This document shows, piece after piece, positions 37,341 to 45,715 of a stretch of DNA of 54,201 nucleotides. A program made the translations under genes and the position numbers. The notes under the pieces were generated by a model. That model was not told the origin of the DNA and searched no databases. It worked only from the letters and a program-made list of their open reading frames with translations. Location: assembly GCF_009078285.1 (NCBI RefSeq), contig NZ_RQSP01000017.1:1-54201 (forward strand), written 5' to 3'. Each line of letters opens with the position of its first letter. The stretch's first letter is position 1. The DNA is from Bifidobacterium jacchi. Its GTDB lineage: Bacteria > Actinomycetota > Actinomycetes > Actinomycetales > Bifidobacteriaceae.

Positions 37341-38822
37341 CTACTTGTGATACAGGCTTGTGCGCTCGTATTTCGGTTCGCAGCATACGTTGATGCCGAG
37401 TTTGCGGTACAGGGCCTCATCGGTCGGCGAGATGATCACCGAGAAGAACGCGTCACATGCGTGCAGTCGTTCCAGTCCGGCGATCACCTGGGCGGCGACG
37501 GGACTGGTGGAGCTGGTGATCGACAGGGCGATCAGCGTCTCGTCGGAGTGCAGGCGCCGGTTCGCGGCGTGCAGATGCTCGGTTTTGAGCCGGCAGATCG
37601 GTTCGATGGCGGCCGCGTCGATGACCGGCAGCTCCATGTCGACGCCGGTGACGGCTTTGAGCGCGTTCATCAGCAGTGCGCTCGCCGCGCCCATCAGGTC
37701 GCCGGTCTTGCCGGTGACGACGCGTCCGTCGGGCAGTACCATCGCGCCGGCGGGCGCTCCGGTCGCCGCCTCCTTGTCAAGGGCGGCCTTGCGCGCCGGC
37801 GAGAGGTTCTCGTCGACTCCGGCGCGTTTCATGATCGAACGGAGCCGTTCGACCTGATCCTCGCCGTTGCCGGTGCGGCGGAACTGCACCGCCGCGGCGA
37901 AATACCGGCGTACGATCTCCAGATTCGCGGCCTCGCGGCACGCCTCGTCGTCGCTGATCGCGTAGCCGGCCATGTTCACGCCCATGTCGGTGGGGCTTGC
38001 GTAGGGGCTTTTGCCCATGATGCGCTCCATCATCGCCTTGAGTACGGGGAACGCCTCGACGTCGCGGTTGTAGTTGACGGTGGTTTCGCCGTAGGTGTCC
38101 AGATGGAACGGGTCGATGATGTTCGCGTCGTCGAGATCGGCGGTGGCCGCCTCGTAGGCGATGTTGACCGGATGGCTCAGCGGCAGGTTCCAGATCGGGA
38201 ACGTTTCGTATTTCGCGTATCCGGCTTTGATGCCGCGCTGATGATCGTGGTACAGCTGGCTCAGGCAGGTGGCGAGTTTGCCGGAGCCGGGTCCTGGCGC
38301 GGTGACGACGACGAGCGGGCGGCTGGTTTCGATGTAGTCGTTGCGGCCGTATCCTTCGTCCGACACGATGCGTTCGATGTCGTGCGGATAACCTGGGATC
38401 GGGTAGTGCAGGCGGCAGGTGACGCCGAGCTGGGCGAGACGGTGGCGATACGCGTCGGCTGCGGGTTGTGCGGCGTACTGGGTGAGTACGACGGATCCCA
38501 CGTGGAAGCCTCGTGCACGGAATATGTCGATCAGCCGCAGCACGTCCTCGTCGTAGGTGATGCCCAGATCGCCGCGTGTCTTCGCCTTTTCGATGTGGTT
38601 CGCGTTGACTGCGATGACGATCTCGACATCCTGCTTCATGCTGTCGAGCATGCGGAATTTGGTGTCCGGCCGGAAGCCGGGCAGCACGCGCGAGGCGTGG
38701 TAGTCGTCGAACAGTTTGCCGCCGAATTCCAGATACAGCTTGCCGCCGAACTGCGCGATGCGCTTTCTGATGTTGTCGGCCTGCAGCCTGATGTACTTGT
38801 CGTTGTCGAATCCCTGTTTCAT
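37341..38822 (-). CDS. DUF1846 (UPF0371) family protein
   Basis: A 493-residue cytosolic protein recognised by its DUF1846 pattern: MKQGFDNDKYIRLQADNI at the N-terminus, LYLEFGGKLFDDYHASRVLPGF, an ATPase-like glycine stretch (APGPGSGKLATCLSQ), and FNLP-type WNLPLSHPVN. Biochemical role is not established for the family. Start: ATG at complement 38822 with aaagga upstream. The P-loop-like motif is unusual in order (GPGSGK) and nucleotide binding is an inference. It is upstream of pta on the same strand, with 166 nt between. Confidence 0.85.
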   Translation of the reverse strand: MKQGFDNDKYIRLQADNIRKRIAQFGGKLYLEFGGKLFDDYHASRVLPGFRPDTKFRMLDSMKQDVEIVIAVNANHIEKAKTRGDLGITYDEDVLRLIDIFRARGFHVGSVVLTQYAAQPAADAYRHRLAQLGVTCRLHYPIPGYPHDIERIVSDEGYGRNDYIETSRPLVVVTAPGPGSGKLATCLSQLYHDHQRGIKAGYAKYETFPIWNLPLSHPVNIAYEAATADLDDANIIDPFHLDTYGETTVNYNRDVEAFPVLKAMMERIMGKSPYASPTDMGVNMAGYAISDDEACREAANLEIVRRYFAAAVQFRRTGNGEDQVERLRSIMKRAGVDENLSPARKAALDKEAATGAPAGAMVLPDGRVVTGKTGDLMGAASALLMNALKAVTGVDMELPVIDAAAIEPICRLKTEHLHAANRRLHSDETLIALSITSSTSPVAAQVIAGLERLHACDAFFSVIISPTDEALYRKLGINVCCEPKYERTSLYHK

Positions 38823-38892
38823 GGCTGGCAATCCTTTCGCACGGCATCGTAAACGTCAAGATTATACCGGAAGCCGCGTTCCGTGCGTGCAC

Positions 38893-38932
38893 GAAGGCGG
38901 GCCGGACCCGTGCGAGGATCCGGCCCGCCTTC
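38893..38932. terminator. Hairpin upstream of the DUF1846 gene
   Basis: gaaggcgggccgga (38893-38906) and tccggcccgccttc (38919-38932) make a 14-bp GC-rich stem with a 12-nt loop. It may end guaA transcription on the minus strand, or act in the leader of the DUF1846 gene. Confidence 0.5.
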
Positions 38933-38948
38933 GCATATTCAGTGGAAT

Positions 38949-39261
38949 GCAGCTATGCTGCGACGGTTGCGCGCAGCACTGAGCCGTGTAGGGGACAGTC
39001 CGGTGGACTGTCCCCAGGCGAGGGGAGCAGCTATGCTGCGACGGTTGCGCGCAGCACAACAGGTACGTCGACCGAGGGGCAACGTCGAGGACGCTCCATC
39101 ACCTTGTATACCTTGTATCGGAATGATGTGATGACGCGTGCGGTAGCAAGGCGCACCGAGGGAAGGCGCTGAGCCGTATAGGGGACAGTCCGGTGGACTG
39201 TCCCCAGGCGAAGGGAGCAGCTATGCTGCGACGGTTGCGCGCAGCGCAACAGGTACGTCGA
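38949..39261. repeat. Direct repeats with palindromic core downstream of guaA
   Basis: A ~30-nt block (gcagctatgctgcgacggtt continuing gcgcgcagc) occurs three times: 38949-38979, 39027-39057 and 39217-39247. The last two extend into aacaggtacgtcga. A larger ~96-nt direct repeat (38976-39071 and 39166-39261) carries a 25-nt palindrome ggggacagtcc-ggt-ggactgtcccc at 38991-39015 and 39181-39205. The blocks also contain gctgcg/cgcagc self-complementarity. They are probably a bifidobacterial interspersed repeat. Confidence 0.85.
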
Positions 39262-39296
39262 GTCTCCCGCAACGCAGCTAACGCTCCGTCATCACA

Positions 39297-40859
39297 TCAT
39301 TCCCATTCGATGGTTGCGGGGGGTTTGCTAGTGCAGTCGAGCACGACGCGGTTGATCTGGCGGCATTCGTTGGTGATGCGCGTGGAGATGGTGGCGAGGA
39401 CGTCGTAGGGGAGGCGCGACCAGTCGGCGGTCATGGCATCCTCGGAGCTCACCGGGCGGAGAACGATCGGGGAACCATAGGTGCGCTCGTCGCCTTGGAC
39501 GCCGACGGAGTGGACGTCGGCGAGGAGGACGACGGGGCACTGCCAGATGTCGCGGTCGAGTCCGGCGCGGGTGAGTTCCTCGCGGGCGATGGCGTCGGCT
39601 TCGCGCAGCAGGTCGAGGCGTTCCTTGGTGATTTCGCCGATGATGCGGATGCCGAGGCCGGGGCCGGGGAACGGCTGGCGCCAGACGATTTCGTCGGGCA
39701 GGCCGAGTTCGGTGCCGATGGCGCGCACCTCGTCCTTGAAGAGGGTGCGCAGGGGCTCGATGAGCTGGAATTTGAGGTCTTTGGGTAGGCCGCCGACGTT
39801 GTGGTGGGATTTGATGTTGGCCGCGCCGTCGCCGCCGCCGGATTCGACGACGTCGGGGTAGAGGGTGCCTTGGACGAGGAACTTGACTTCCTTGCCGCGG
39901 GCGCCGGCTTCTTCGAGGACCTGACGCTGGGCTTTTTCGAAGGTGCGGATGAACTTTTCGCCGATGATCTTGCGCTTGCGTTCCGGTTCGCTGACGCCCT
40001 TCAACGCGGTGAGGAAGTCGTCGGCTGCGTCGACGGTGATCAGACGGATGCCGGTGGCGGCGACGAAGTCGTGCTTGACCTGTTCGACTTCGCCTTTGCG
40101 CAGCAGGCCGTGATCGACGAATACGCACGTGAGCTGGTCGCCGATGGCCTTGTGCACGAGGGCGGCGGCGACGGCGGAGTCCACGCCGCCGGACAGGCCG
40201 CAGATCACTTCGGCGTCGCCGACCTTGTCGCGGATCTTCTTCACCTGGTCTTCGATGATGGAGGAGGCGTCCCAGTCGCGGGGCAGTCCTGCGCAGCGGT
40301 GGAGGAAGTTTTCGATGAGCTGCTGGCCGAGCGGGGAGTGTTTGACTTCCGGATGCCACTGCACGCCGTAGAGCTTGCGGGTTTCGTCGGCCATGGCGGC
40401 GACTGGCGCGCCTTCGGTGTGCGCCAGCACGGTGAAGCCTTCGGGGGCCTGTTCGACGGCGACCCCGTGACTCATCCATGTGGTCTGTTCTGCAGGGGAG
40501 TCGGCGAGGATGCCTTCGGCGTCGTCGACGACGGCCTTGGTCTTGCCGTATTCGCCGAGGGCGGCCTTGTCCACTTTGCCGCCGAGCTCGTAGGCCATGA
40601 CCTGGAAGCCGTAGCAGATGCCGAGCACAGGGATGGATGCGTTGAACACCTTGGTGTCGATGGTGGGCGCGCCGGGCTCGAAGACGGAGGCCGGGCCGCC
40701 GGAGAGGATAATCGCCTTGGGATCCTTGGCGAGGATTTCGTCGGCGGGCATGGAGTGGGGGACGAGCTCGGAATATACGCCGGCTTCGCGAACGCGGCGT
40801 GCGATGAGCTGTGCGTATTGTGCGCCGAAGTCGACGACGAGCACTGGTCCTTGTGCCAT
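39297..40859 (-). CDS. guaA: GMP synthase (glutamine-hydrolysing)
   Basis: A 520-residue enzyme aminating XMP to GMP. Seen: the class I amidotransferase domain ([19 protein letters not shown], nucleophile GICYGFQ, and [10 protein letters not shown] with the His/Glu of the triad), the ATP-pyrophosphatase domain ([14 protein letters not shown]), and the C-terminal dimerisation domain ending IEWE ([11 protein letters not shown]). Start: ATG at complement 40859 with agagg upstream; the frame extends to 41015 without a site. It is divergent from xfp. Confidence 0.96.
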   Translation of the reverse strand: MAQGPVLVVDFGAQYAQLIARRVREAGVYSELVPHSMPADEILAKDPKAIILSGGPASVFEPGAPTIDTKVFNASIPVLGICYGFQVMAYELGGKVDKAALGEYGKTKAVVDDAEGILADSPAEQTTWMSHGVAVEQAPEGFTVLAHTEGAPVAAMADETRKLYGVQWHPEVKHSPLGQQLIENFLHRCAGLPRDWDASSIIEDQVKKIRDKVGDAEVICGLSGGVDSAVAAALVHKAIGDQLTCVFVDHGLLRKGEVEQVKHDFVAATGIRLITVDAADDFLTALKGVSEPERKRKIIGEKFIRTFEKAQRQVLEEAGARGKEVKFLVQGTLYPDVVESGGGDGAANIKSHHNVGGLPKDLKFQLIEPLRTLFKDEVRAIGTELGLPDEIVWRQPFPGPGLGIRIIGEITKERLDLLREADAIAREELTRAGLDRDIWQCPVVLLADVHSVGVQGDERTYGSPIVLRPVSSEDAMTADWSRLPYDVLATISTRITNECRQINRVVLDCTSKPPATIEWE

Positions 40860-41345
40860 GTGGTTTCCTCTTTTCGGTTCGGTGATTGTTCCGGTGTCTT
40901 TACATTGTGGCCGTTCAAGCAGACAATGGCGGATGCGGCGTAGTGAGGGGCCTATACAGTGGTGTTTGTTCGATATGCCGACGCATGGCGGCCTGAAGCA
41001 TGAAAAATCGAACATTTTCGCACAACCAACACGCCGTTTGGGTGGTCGGCGATTTGTTCGTTTGTTCGATTCCGGGAGTGCCCTGAAGGGTGTTCGTATA
41101 CGGTTTTCCTTGGGATTGCGCGGATTGTTGTCATTTTGGCGTTACCGCTGATTCACACATAATTCATTACGTTAAACAAACATTTGCGCACAGACATGCT
41201 CAAAAGTTTCCATAAGTCGCGTCTAGCACGTACCATGAGGGACGATTGGGATTGAGCGGGCCGTGAAAGCCGCAAGGCTCGGTCGGCTCATGACCGAAGA
41301 TAATAACCAATTGCACCCAACGGTGCATGGAGTACAGGAGTACAC
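40860..41345. other. Divergent guaA / xfp intergenic region
   Basis: 486 nt with no gene. Possible xfp promoter elements are ttggcg (41136-41141) and cataat (41158-41163), 16 nt apart, but weak. A small hairpin tgcacc-caac-ggtgca (41312-41327) lies just before the xfp ribosome binding site. Three tgttcgat half-motifs (two direct, one inverted) occur at about 40966, 41005 and 41072. Confidence 0.45.
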
Positions 41346-43823
41346 ATGACGAGTCCTGTTATTGGAACCCCTTGGAAGAAGCTTAACGCTCCGGTTTCCG
41401 AGGAATCCCTTGAAGGCGTTGACAAGTACTGGCGTGCTGCCAACTACCTGTCCATCGGCCAGATCTATCTGCGTTCCAACCCGCTGATGAAGGAGCCCTT
41501 CACCCGCGAAGACGTCAAGCACCGTCTGGTCGGCCACTGGGGCACCACTCCTGGCCTGAACTTCCTGATCGGCCACATCAACCGCTTCATTGCCGACCAC
41601 GGCCAGAACACCGTGATCATCATGGGCCCGGGCCACGGCGGCCCCGCCGGCACCTCGCAGTCCTACCTGGACGGCACCTACACCGAGACCTTCCCGAAGA
41701 TCACCAAGGACGAGGCAGGTCTGCAGAAGTTCTTCCGCCAGTTCTCCTACCCGGGCGGCATTCCTTCCCACTTCGCTCCGGAGACCCCGGGCTCCATCCA
41801 CGAGGGTGGCGAGCTGGGCTACGCTCTGTCCCACGCCTACGGCGCCATCATGGACAACCCGAGCCTGTTCGTCCCGGCCATCGTCGGCGACGGTGAGGCC
41901 GAGACCGGCCCGCTGGCCACCGGCTGGCAGTCCAACAAGCTTGTGAACCCGCGCACCGACGGCATCGTGCTGCCGATCCTGCACCTCAACGGCTACAAGA
42001 TCGCCAACCCGACCATTCTGTCCCGTATTTCCGACGAAGAGCTGCACGAGTTCTTCCACGGCATGGGCTACGAGCCGTACGAGTTCGTCGCCGGCTTCGA
42101 CGATGAGGACCACATGTCCATCCACCGCCGCTTCGCCGAGCTGTGGGAGTCCATCTGGGACGAGATCTGCGACATCAAGGCGACCGCCCAGACCGACAAC
42201 GTGCACCGTCCGTTCTACCCGATGCTGATCTTCCGCACCCCGAAGGGTTGGACCTGCCCGAAGTACATCGATGGCAAGAAGACCGAAGGCTCCTGGCGTT
42301 CTCACCAGGTGCCGCTGGCTTCCGCCCGCGATACCGAGGCTCACTTCGAGGTTCTCAAGAACTGGCTCGAGTCCTACAAGCCGGAGGAGCTGTTCGACGA
42401 GAACGGCGCCGTCAAGGACGATGTCCTGGCCTTCATGCCGAAGGGCGAGCTGCGTATCGGTGCCAACCCGAACGCCAACGGTGGTGTGATCCGCGACGAC
42501 CTCAAGCTCCCGAACATCGAGGACTACGCCGTCAAGGAAGTCGAGAAGTACGGCCACGGCTGGGGCCAGCTCGAGGCCACCCGTCGTCTCGGCGTCTACA
42601 CCCGCGACATCATCAAGAACAACCCGCACGACTTCCGCATCTTCGGACCGGATGAGACCGCTTCCAACCGTCTGCAGGCTTCCTACGAGGTCACCAACAA
42701 GCAGTGGGATGCCGGCTACATCTCCGACGAGGTCGACGAGCACATGCACGTCTCCGGCCAGGTCGTCGAGCAGCTGTCTGAGCACCAGATGGAAGGCTTC
42801 CTCGAGGGCTACCTGCTGACCGGTCGTCACGGCATCTGGAGCTCCTACGAGTCCTTCGTCCACGTGATCGACTCCATGCTCAACCAGCACGCCAAGTGGC
42901 TTGAGGCTACCGTCCGCGAGATCCCGTGGCGCAAGCCGATCGCCTCGATGAACCTGCTCGTCTCCTCGCACGTGTGGCGTCAGGATCACAACGGCTTCTC
43001 GCATCAGGATCCGGGTGTCACCTCCCTGCTGCTGAACAAGTGCTTCCACAACGACCACGTCATCGGCATCTACTTCGCCACCGATGCGAACATGCTGCTG
43101 GCCATCGCCGAGAAGTGCTACAAGTCCACCAACAAGATCAACGCCATCATCGCCGGCAAGCAGCCGGCCGCCACGTGGCTGTCCCTCGATGAGGCTCGCG
43201 CCGAACTCGAGAAGGGTGCTGCCGCTTGGGATTGGGCTTCCACCGCGAAGTCCAACGACGAGGCTGAGATCGTGCTTGCCGCCGCCGGCGATGTCCCGAC
43301 CCAGGAGATCATGGCCGCTTCCGACAAGCTCAAGGAACTCGGCATCAAGTTCAAGGTCGTCAACGTGGTGGATCTGCTCGCTCTGCAGTCCGCCAAGGAG
43401 AACGACGAGGCCCTGACCGACGAGGAGTTCGCTGACATCTTCACCGCCGACAAGCCGGTGCTGTTCGCGTACCACTCCTACGCTCACGACGTGCGCGGCC
43501 TGATCTACGATCGCCCGAACCACGACAACTTCAACGTCCACGGCTACGAGGAGGAGGGCTCCACCACCACCCCGTACGACATGGTTCGCGTCAACGAGCT
43601 CGATCGCTACGAGCTGACCGCTGAGGCTCTGCGCATGATCGATGCCGACAAGTACGCCGCCAAGATCGACGAGCTCGAGAAGTTCCGTGATGAGGCCTTC
43701 CAGTTCGCCGTTGACCACGGCTACGATCACCCGGATTACACCGACTGGGTGTACTCCGGCCTGAACACCGCTGAGAAGGGTGCTGTCACCGCCACCGCCG
43801 CCACCGCTGGCGACAACGAGTGA
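41346..43823 (+). CDS. xfp: Xylulose-5-phosphate/fructose-6-phosphate phosphoketolase
   Basis: An 825-residue TPP-dependent enzyme, the key step of the bifid shunt, splitting F6P to acetyl phosphate and erythrose-4-phosphate, and X5P to acetyl phosphate and GAP. Seen: [20 protein letters not shown] at the N-terminus, [31 protein letters not shown] (the family substrate motif), the TPP-binding [16 protein letters not shown] near 181, and [11 protein letters not shown] in the middle domain. Typical length. Codons are strongly biased towards GC-ending synonymous choices, as for highly expressed genes. ATG 41346 follows aggag. Product goes to AckA/Pta nearby. Confidence 0.98.
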   Translation: MTSPVIGTPWKKLNAPVSEESLEGVDKYWRAANYLSIGQIYLRSNPLMKEPFTREDVKHRLVGHWGTTPGLNFLIGHINRFIADHGQNTVIIMGPGHGGPAGTSQSYLDGTYTETFPKITKDEAGLQKFFRQFSYPGGIPSHFAPETPGSIHEGGELGYALSHAYGAIMDNPSLFVPAIVGDGEAETGPLATGWQSNKLVNPRTDGIVLPILHLNGYKIANPTILSRISDEELHEFFHGMGYEPYEFVAGFDDEDHMSIHRRFAELWESIWDEICDIKATAQTDNVHRPFYPMLIFRTPKGWTCPKYIDGKKTEGSWRSHQVPLASARDTEAHFEVLKNWLESYKPEELFDENGAVKDDVLAFMPKGELRIGANPNANGGVIRDDLKLPNIEDYAVKEVEKYGHGWGQLEATRRLGVYTRDIIKNNPHDFRIFGPDETASNRLQASYEVTNKQWDAGYISDEVDEHMHVSGQVVEQLSEHQMEGFLEGYLLTGRHGIWSSYESFVHVIDSMLNQHAKWLEATVREIPWRKPIASMNLLVSSHVWRQDHNGFSHQDPGVTSLLLNKCFHNDHVIGIYFATDANMLLAIAEKCYKSTNKINAIIAGKQPAATWLSLDEARAELEKGAAAWDWASTAKSNDEAEIVLAAAGDVPTQEIMAASDKLKELGIKFKVVNVVDLLALQSAKENDEALTDEEFADIFTADKPVLFAYHSYAHDVRGLIYDRPNHDNFNVHGYEEEGSTTTPYDMVRVNELDRYELTAEALRMIDADKYAAKIDELEKFRDEAFQFAVDHGYDHPDYTDWVYSGLNTAEKGAVTATAATAGDNE

Positions 43824-43871
43824 TGCGAGCCTGACTCAAGGTTCTCTCGCTAGCTTCGGCTAGCAGCTCAC

Positions 43872-43909
43872 AAGGGTGGGCTTCGGGATTCGTCCCGAAG
43901 TCCACCCTT
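43872..43909 (+). terminator. Strong terminator of xfp
   Basis: aagggtgggcttcggga (43872-43888) and tcccgaagtccaccctt (43893-43909) form a 17-bp stem closed by a TTCG tetraloop, followed by tgctttt. Just before it a smaller gctagc-ttcg-gctagc-type hairpin is also present. Confidence 0.9.
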
Positions 43910-43937
43910 TGCTTTTCCCGAGCCTGTTTCTTGTCAG

Positions 43938-43961
43938 GTTAGTGTCCTGCATCAGAATTTC
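43938..43961 (+). repeat. Solo degenerate copy of a MITE end
   Basis: gttagtgtcctgcatcagaa continuing tttc resembles the left inverted repeat of the element at 46765-46887 (ctagtgtcctccgtcagaag then ttc). No partner end is recognisable nearby. Confidence 0.45.
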
Positions 43962-44150
43962 GGAGTCTTCGCCTGTTTGTGTGGGTGTGGTTGAGCCTTG
44001 GTTGAGCCTTGGTATCTTCGTCGGGCTTTTTCCTGTGTGGGATACGAGATGGGCGTTCTTCCTGTGTGTGTTCTTACTGTATGGCTTCTTTTGCGTTCCC
44101 GCTAGTTCTCCCGTTCACCCGTTTATGCGTCTCCCGTTGGCGCACCCATT

Positions 44151-44292
44151 TGCGCAAGAGAATCTCGCGGAAAACCCTCAGTTCGAGAGAATCTTGCGCT
44201 GACAGGCGGATTTACGCAAGAGAATCTTGAGCTCAGGGCTAATCCCGAGAGAACCTTGCGCGGAGCAACCCGCAAGCGCAAGATAATCTCGG
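44151..44292. repeat. Array of ~18-nt repeats in alternating orientation (array 2)
   Basis: Five copies of a GCGCAAGANAATCTCG-like motif alternate: plus 44151-44169, minus 44181-44200, plus 44213-44229, minus 44244-44261 and plus 44275-44292, with starts about 30 nt apart. Adjacent copies can pair as hairpins. It is related to array 1 at 271-439. Confidence 0.8.
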
Positions 44293-44410
44293 AACAAGTC
44301 CGTCGCTCCCGAAATCGGCCCCGGCGAAGACACCTCGGCCCAATCACACACCACACAAACTGGCAAAGACTCGAATTTCGTTGATTATATCGTTGGCTCC
44401 CATGTCGGGA

Positions 44411-44447
44411 CAGCACCTGCAAACAGCGGTGCTGTTTGCAGGTGCTG
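44411..44447. repeat. Perfect 17-bp inverted repeat
   Basis: cagcacctgcaaacagc and gctgtttgcaggtgctg flank a 3-nt ggt. The inner caaacagc/gctgtttg core recurs as a smaller hairpin at 45496-45514. It is possibly a terminator-like or recombination element; neither is shown. Confidence 0.8.
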
Positions 44448-44505
44448 TGTGAGCCGACCGGCGAGCTGGCAGGCTGCGCGCGCAGGCGTGGGCTCGGACG
44501 GGTGT

Positions 44506-44667
44506 GGTCACAGGGTGCGCCCCGCTCCCTGTGACCATTGCTCAAAACCCTTGATATTTCAACGATTTCAGCCCCCGGTCACGGGGTGCGCCTCGCTCCC
44601 TGTGACCGAACCCGCTCCCTGTGTCCGAACCCGCTCCCTGTGACCGAACCCGCTCCCTGTGTCCGTG
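44506..44667. repeat. 19-nt tandem repeats and related hairpins
   Basis: gctccctgtgaccgaaccc is repeated tandemly at 44595-44613, 44614-44632 and 44633-44651, with a partial copy at 44652-44667, alternating gtgacc and gtgtcc. Upstream, ggtcacaggg (44506-44515) pairs with ccctgtgacc (44527-44536), and another such pair lies at 44577-44606. Confidence 0.85.
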
Positions 44668-44692
44668 ACGAGGATCCCCGTACGTAGCCCGT

Positions 44693-45159
44693 CGTGTGCA
44701 TGGGACGTATATTGTTTTGGCGTCCTGTGCATGGCACGTACATAACGGGGGGGGGACGATGGGCCTCCCAGCCTTGTCTGGTCTTCGATCGTGTGCATGG
44801 GGCGTATCCGCACGCGGCCGGAGCGCACGCGACCCGCACCTTGTAACAATCATCGTGTGCATGCAACGTACGTAACAGGGGGTGCGACGGGCCCTCCCGC
44901 CATGTCGAGCCGTCGATCGTGTGCATGGCACGTACATAAGGCGCTGCTGATCGTGTGCATGCAACGTACATCTGCGCGATCGTGTGCATACGACGTACAT
45001 GAAGCGCGCGTTTCGAGCCTCCACACAACCGTTCCATGCACACGATGCCTCCGACGACATACGCTCCATGCACACGATGCCCACAGGCAGTCCATTCGGT
45101 ATCCGTTGCATGCACACACTCCGCGGACAGTCCACGCGGCCGAGCATCCCCTGCACACG
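44693..45159. repeat. Interspersed cgtgtgcatgNNacgtacat repeats
   Basis: Seven direct copies start at 44693, 44725, 44790, 44854, 44918, 44952 and 44981. Four inverted partial copies lie at 45034, 45066, 45104 and 45148. Spacing is about 32 or 64 nt. The stretch from copy 2 to copy 3 resembles that from copy 4 to copy 5 (shared gggcctccc / gggccctccc segments), showing a ~129-nt duplication. It is not a CRISPR array: units are short and irregular, and no cas genes are near. Confidence 0.85.
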
Positions 45160-45201
45160 ATGGATGTGAAAGGCACGGCGAGTGCCTGTTGGGGCGGTCT
45201 C

Positions 45202-45372
45202 CAGTGAACGAAATTCGGGAATCGATGGCTGATCTCCCTCAATTTTGTTCACTGAGCGGCCGGCAGCGATCACAATTCGGGAGCAATGGGCCTGATTCCC
45301 GAATAATGATCACTGACGCCATCCCAATGAACAATATTCGGGAGATGGCCGTTCTTTTCCCGAATTTTGATC
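45202..45372. repeat. Three tandem imperfect palindromes
   Basis: Units at 45202-45254, 45267-45315 and 45328-45372 each have arms of the type gtgaac/gatcac-aaattcggga and tcccgaattttgatcac around a ~10-25-nt centre. Each can form a long stem-loop, and their starts are ~61-65 nt apart. Confidence 0.8.
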
Positions 45373-45495
45373 GCCAACCATGGACCGGCGGCACGGTCAG
45401 CGGCATGGACGATTGCGCACGGCAACGGTCCCGCAATCATGGACGCGCTGCGCGCGCGGTTTGCTGGCTCGACTGTCGTCGAGCGACGTTGCCTA

Positions 45496-45514
45496 CAAAC
45501 AGCTCCGCTGTTTG
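45496..45514. repeat. Small hairpin caaacagc-tcc-gctgtttg
   Basis: Eight-bp perfect stem with a 3-nt loop, sharing its arms with the core of the 44411-44447 hairpin. The rest of 45374-45715 shows no gene before the pit start. Confidence 0.6.
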
Positions 45515-45715
45515 CTTCACGGCAACGTCATCAAAGGATGCCAACACCACGCAGGCAATTACGAGATGGACCACTAGGTGTCAGATGGTGCTTGATGGCA
45601 TCTGGTGGACGATATCGCGACACGACCGACGATGGCGATGACTACGTAGTCTGGTTCCGCTACAATCAGCGTTGTCCCTGTGTCGACCCTCGACGAAGAA
45701 GGTGGTAATTTCCTA

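Larger units (their letters stand above)
38823..39296. other. Gene-free 474-nt stretch between guaA and the DUF1846 gene
   Basis: It contains a long hairpin (38893-38932) and a pair of ~96-nt direct repeats. Small open frames here all encode the repeat-derived MLRRLRAAQ or related peptides and are rejected as genes. Confidence 0.6.
43910..45715. other. Gene-free repeat-rich stretch between xfp and pit
   Basis: About 1.8 kb with no supported gene but several unrelated repeat families, listed separately: a solo MITE-end copy, an alternating repeat array, a long hairpin, a 19-nt tandem repeat, gtgtgcatg repeats and three tandem palindromes. Open frames here (for example minus-strand 44542-45273) encode repeat-derived peptides and lack ribosome binding sites. 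Confidence 0.7.

Noticed and set aside
37317..38852. 511-residue plus-strand open frame opposite the DUF1846 gene
   Set aside because: Antisense shadow; DUF1846 on the minus strand has family motifs and a ribosome binding site.
38942..39131. Small open frames giving MLRRLRAAQ-type peptides downstream of guaA
   Set aside because: The peptide recurs because the DNA repeat recurs. There is no consistent start site and the frames do not continue between copies.
41003..41078. SOS box near guaA/xfp (aatcgaacattttcg and tgttcgat motifs)
   Set aside because: Half-sites only; they do not form a LexA palindrome with the correct 4-nt spacing, and neither neighbouring gene is an expected SOS target.
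41223..43730. 835-residue minus-strand open frame opposite xfp
   Set aside because: It mirrors xfp codon bias (Val/Leu/Gly/Asp-rich, no recognisable domain). xfp is unambiguous.
43876..44202. 108-residue plus-strand open frame after xfp
   Set aside because: It starts inside the xfp terminator hairpin, has no ribosome binding site and ends in the repeat array.
44693..45159. Possible CRISPR array
   Set aside because: Repeats are only ~20 nt, imperfect and change orientation. Spacing is irregular, spacers are themselves duplicated, and no cas genes are in the window.
44542..45273. 243-residue minus-strand open frame in the repeat region
   Set aside because: Its translation consists of repeat-derived MHTI/CTR peptides, and no ribosome binding site or conserved domain is seen.
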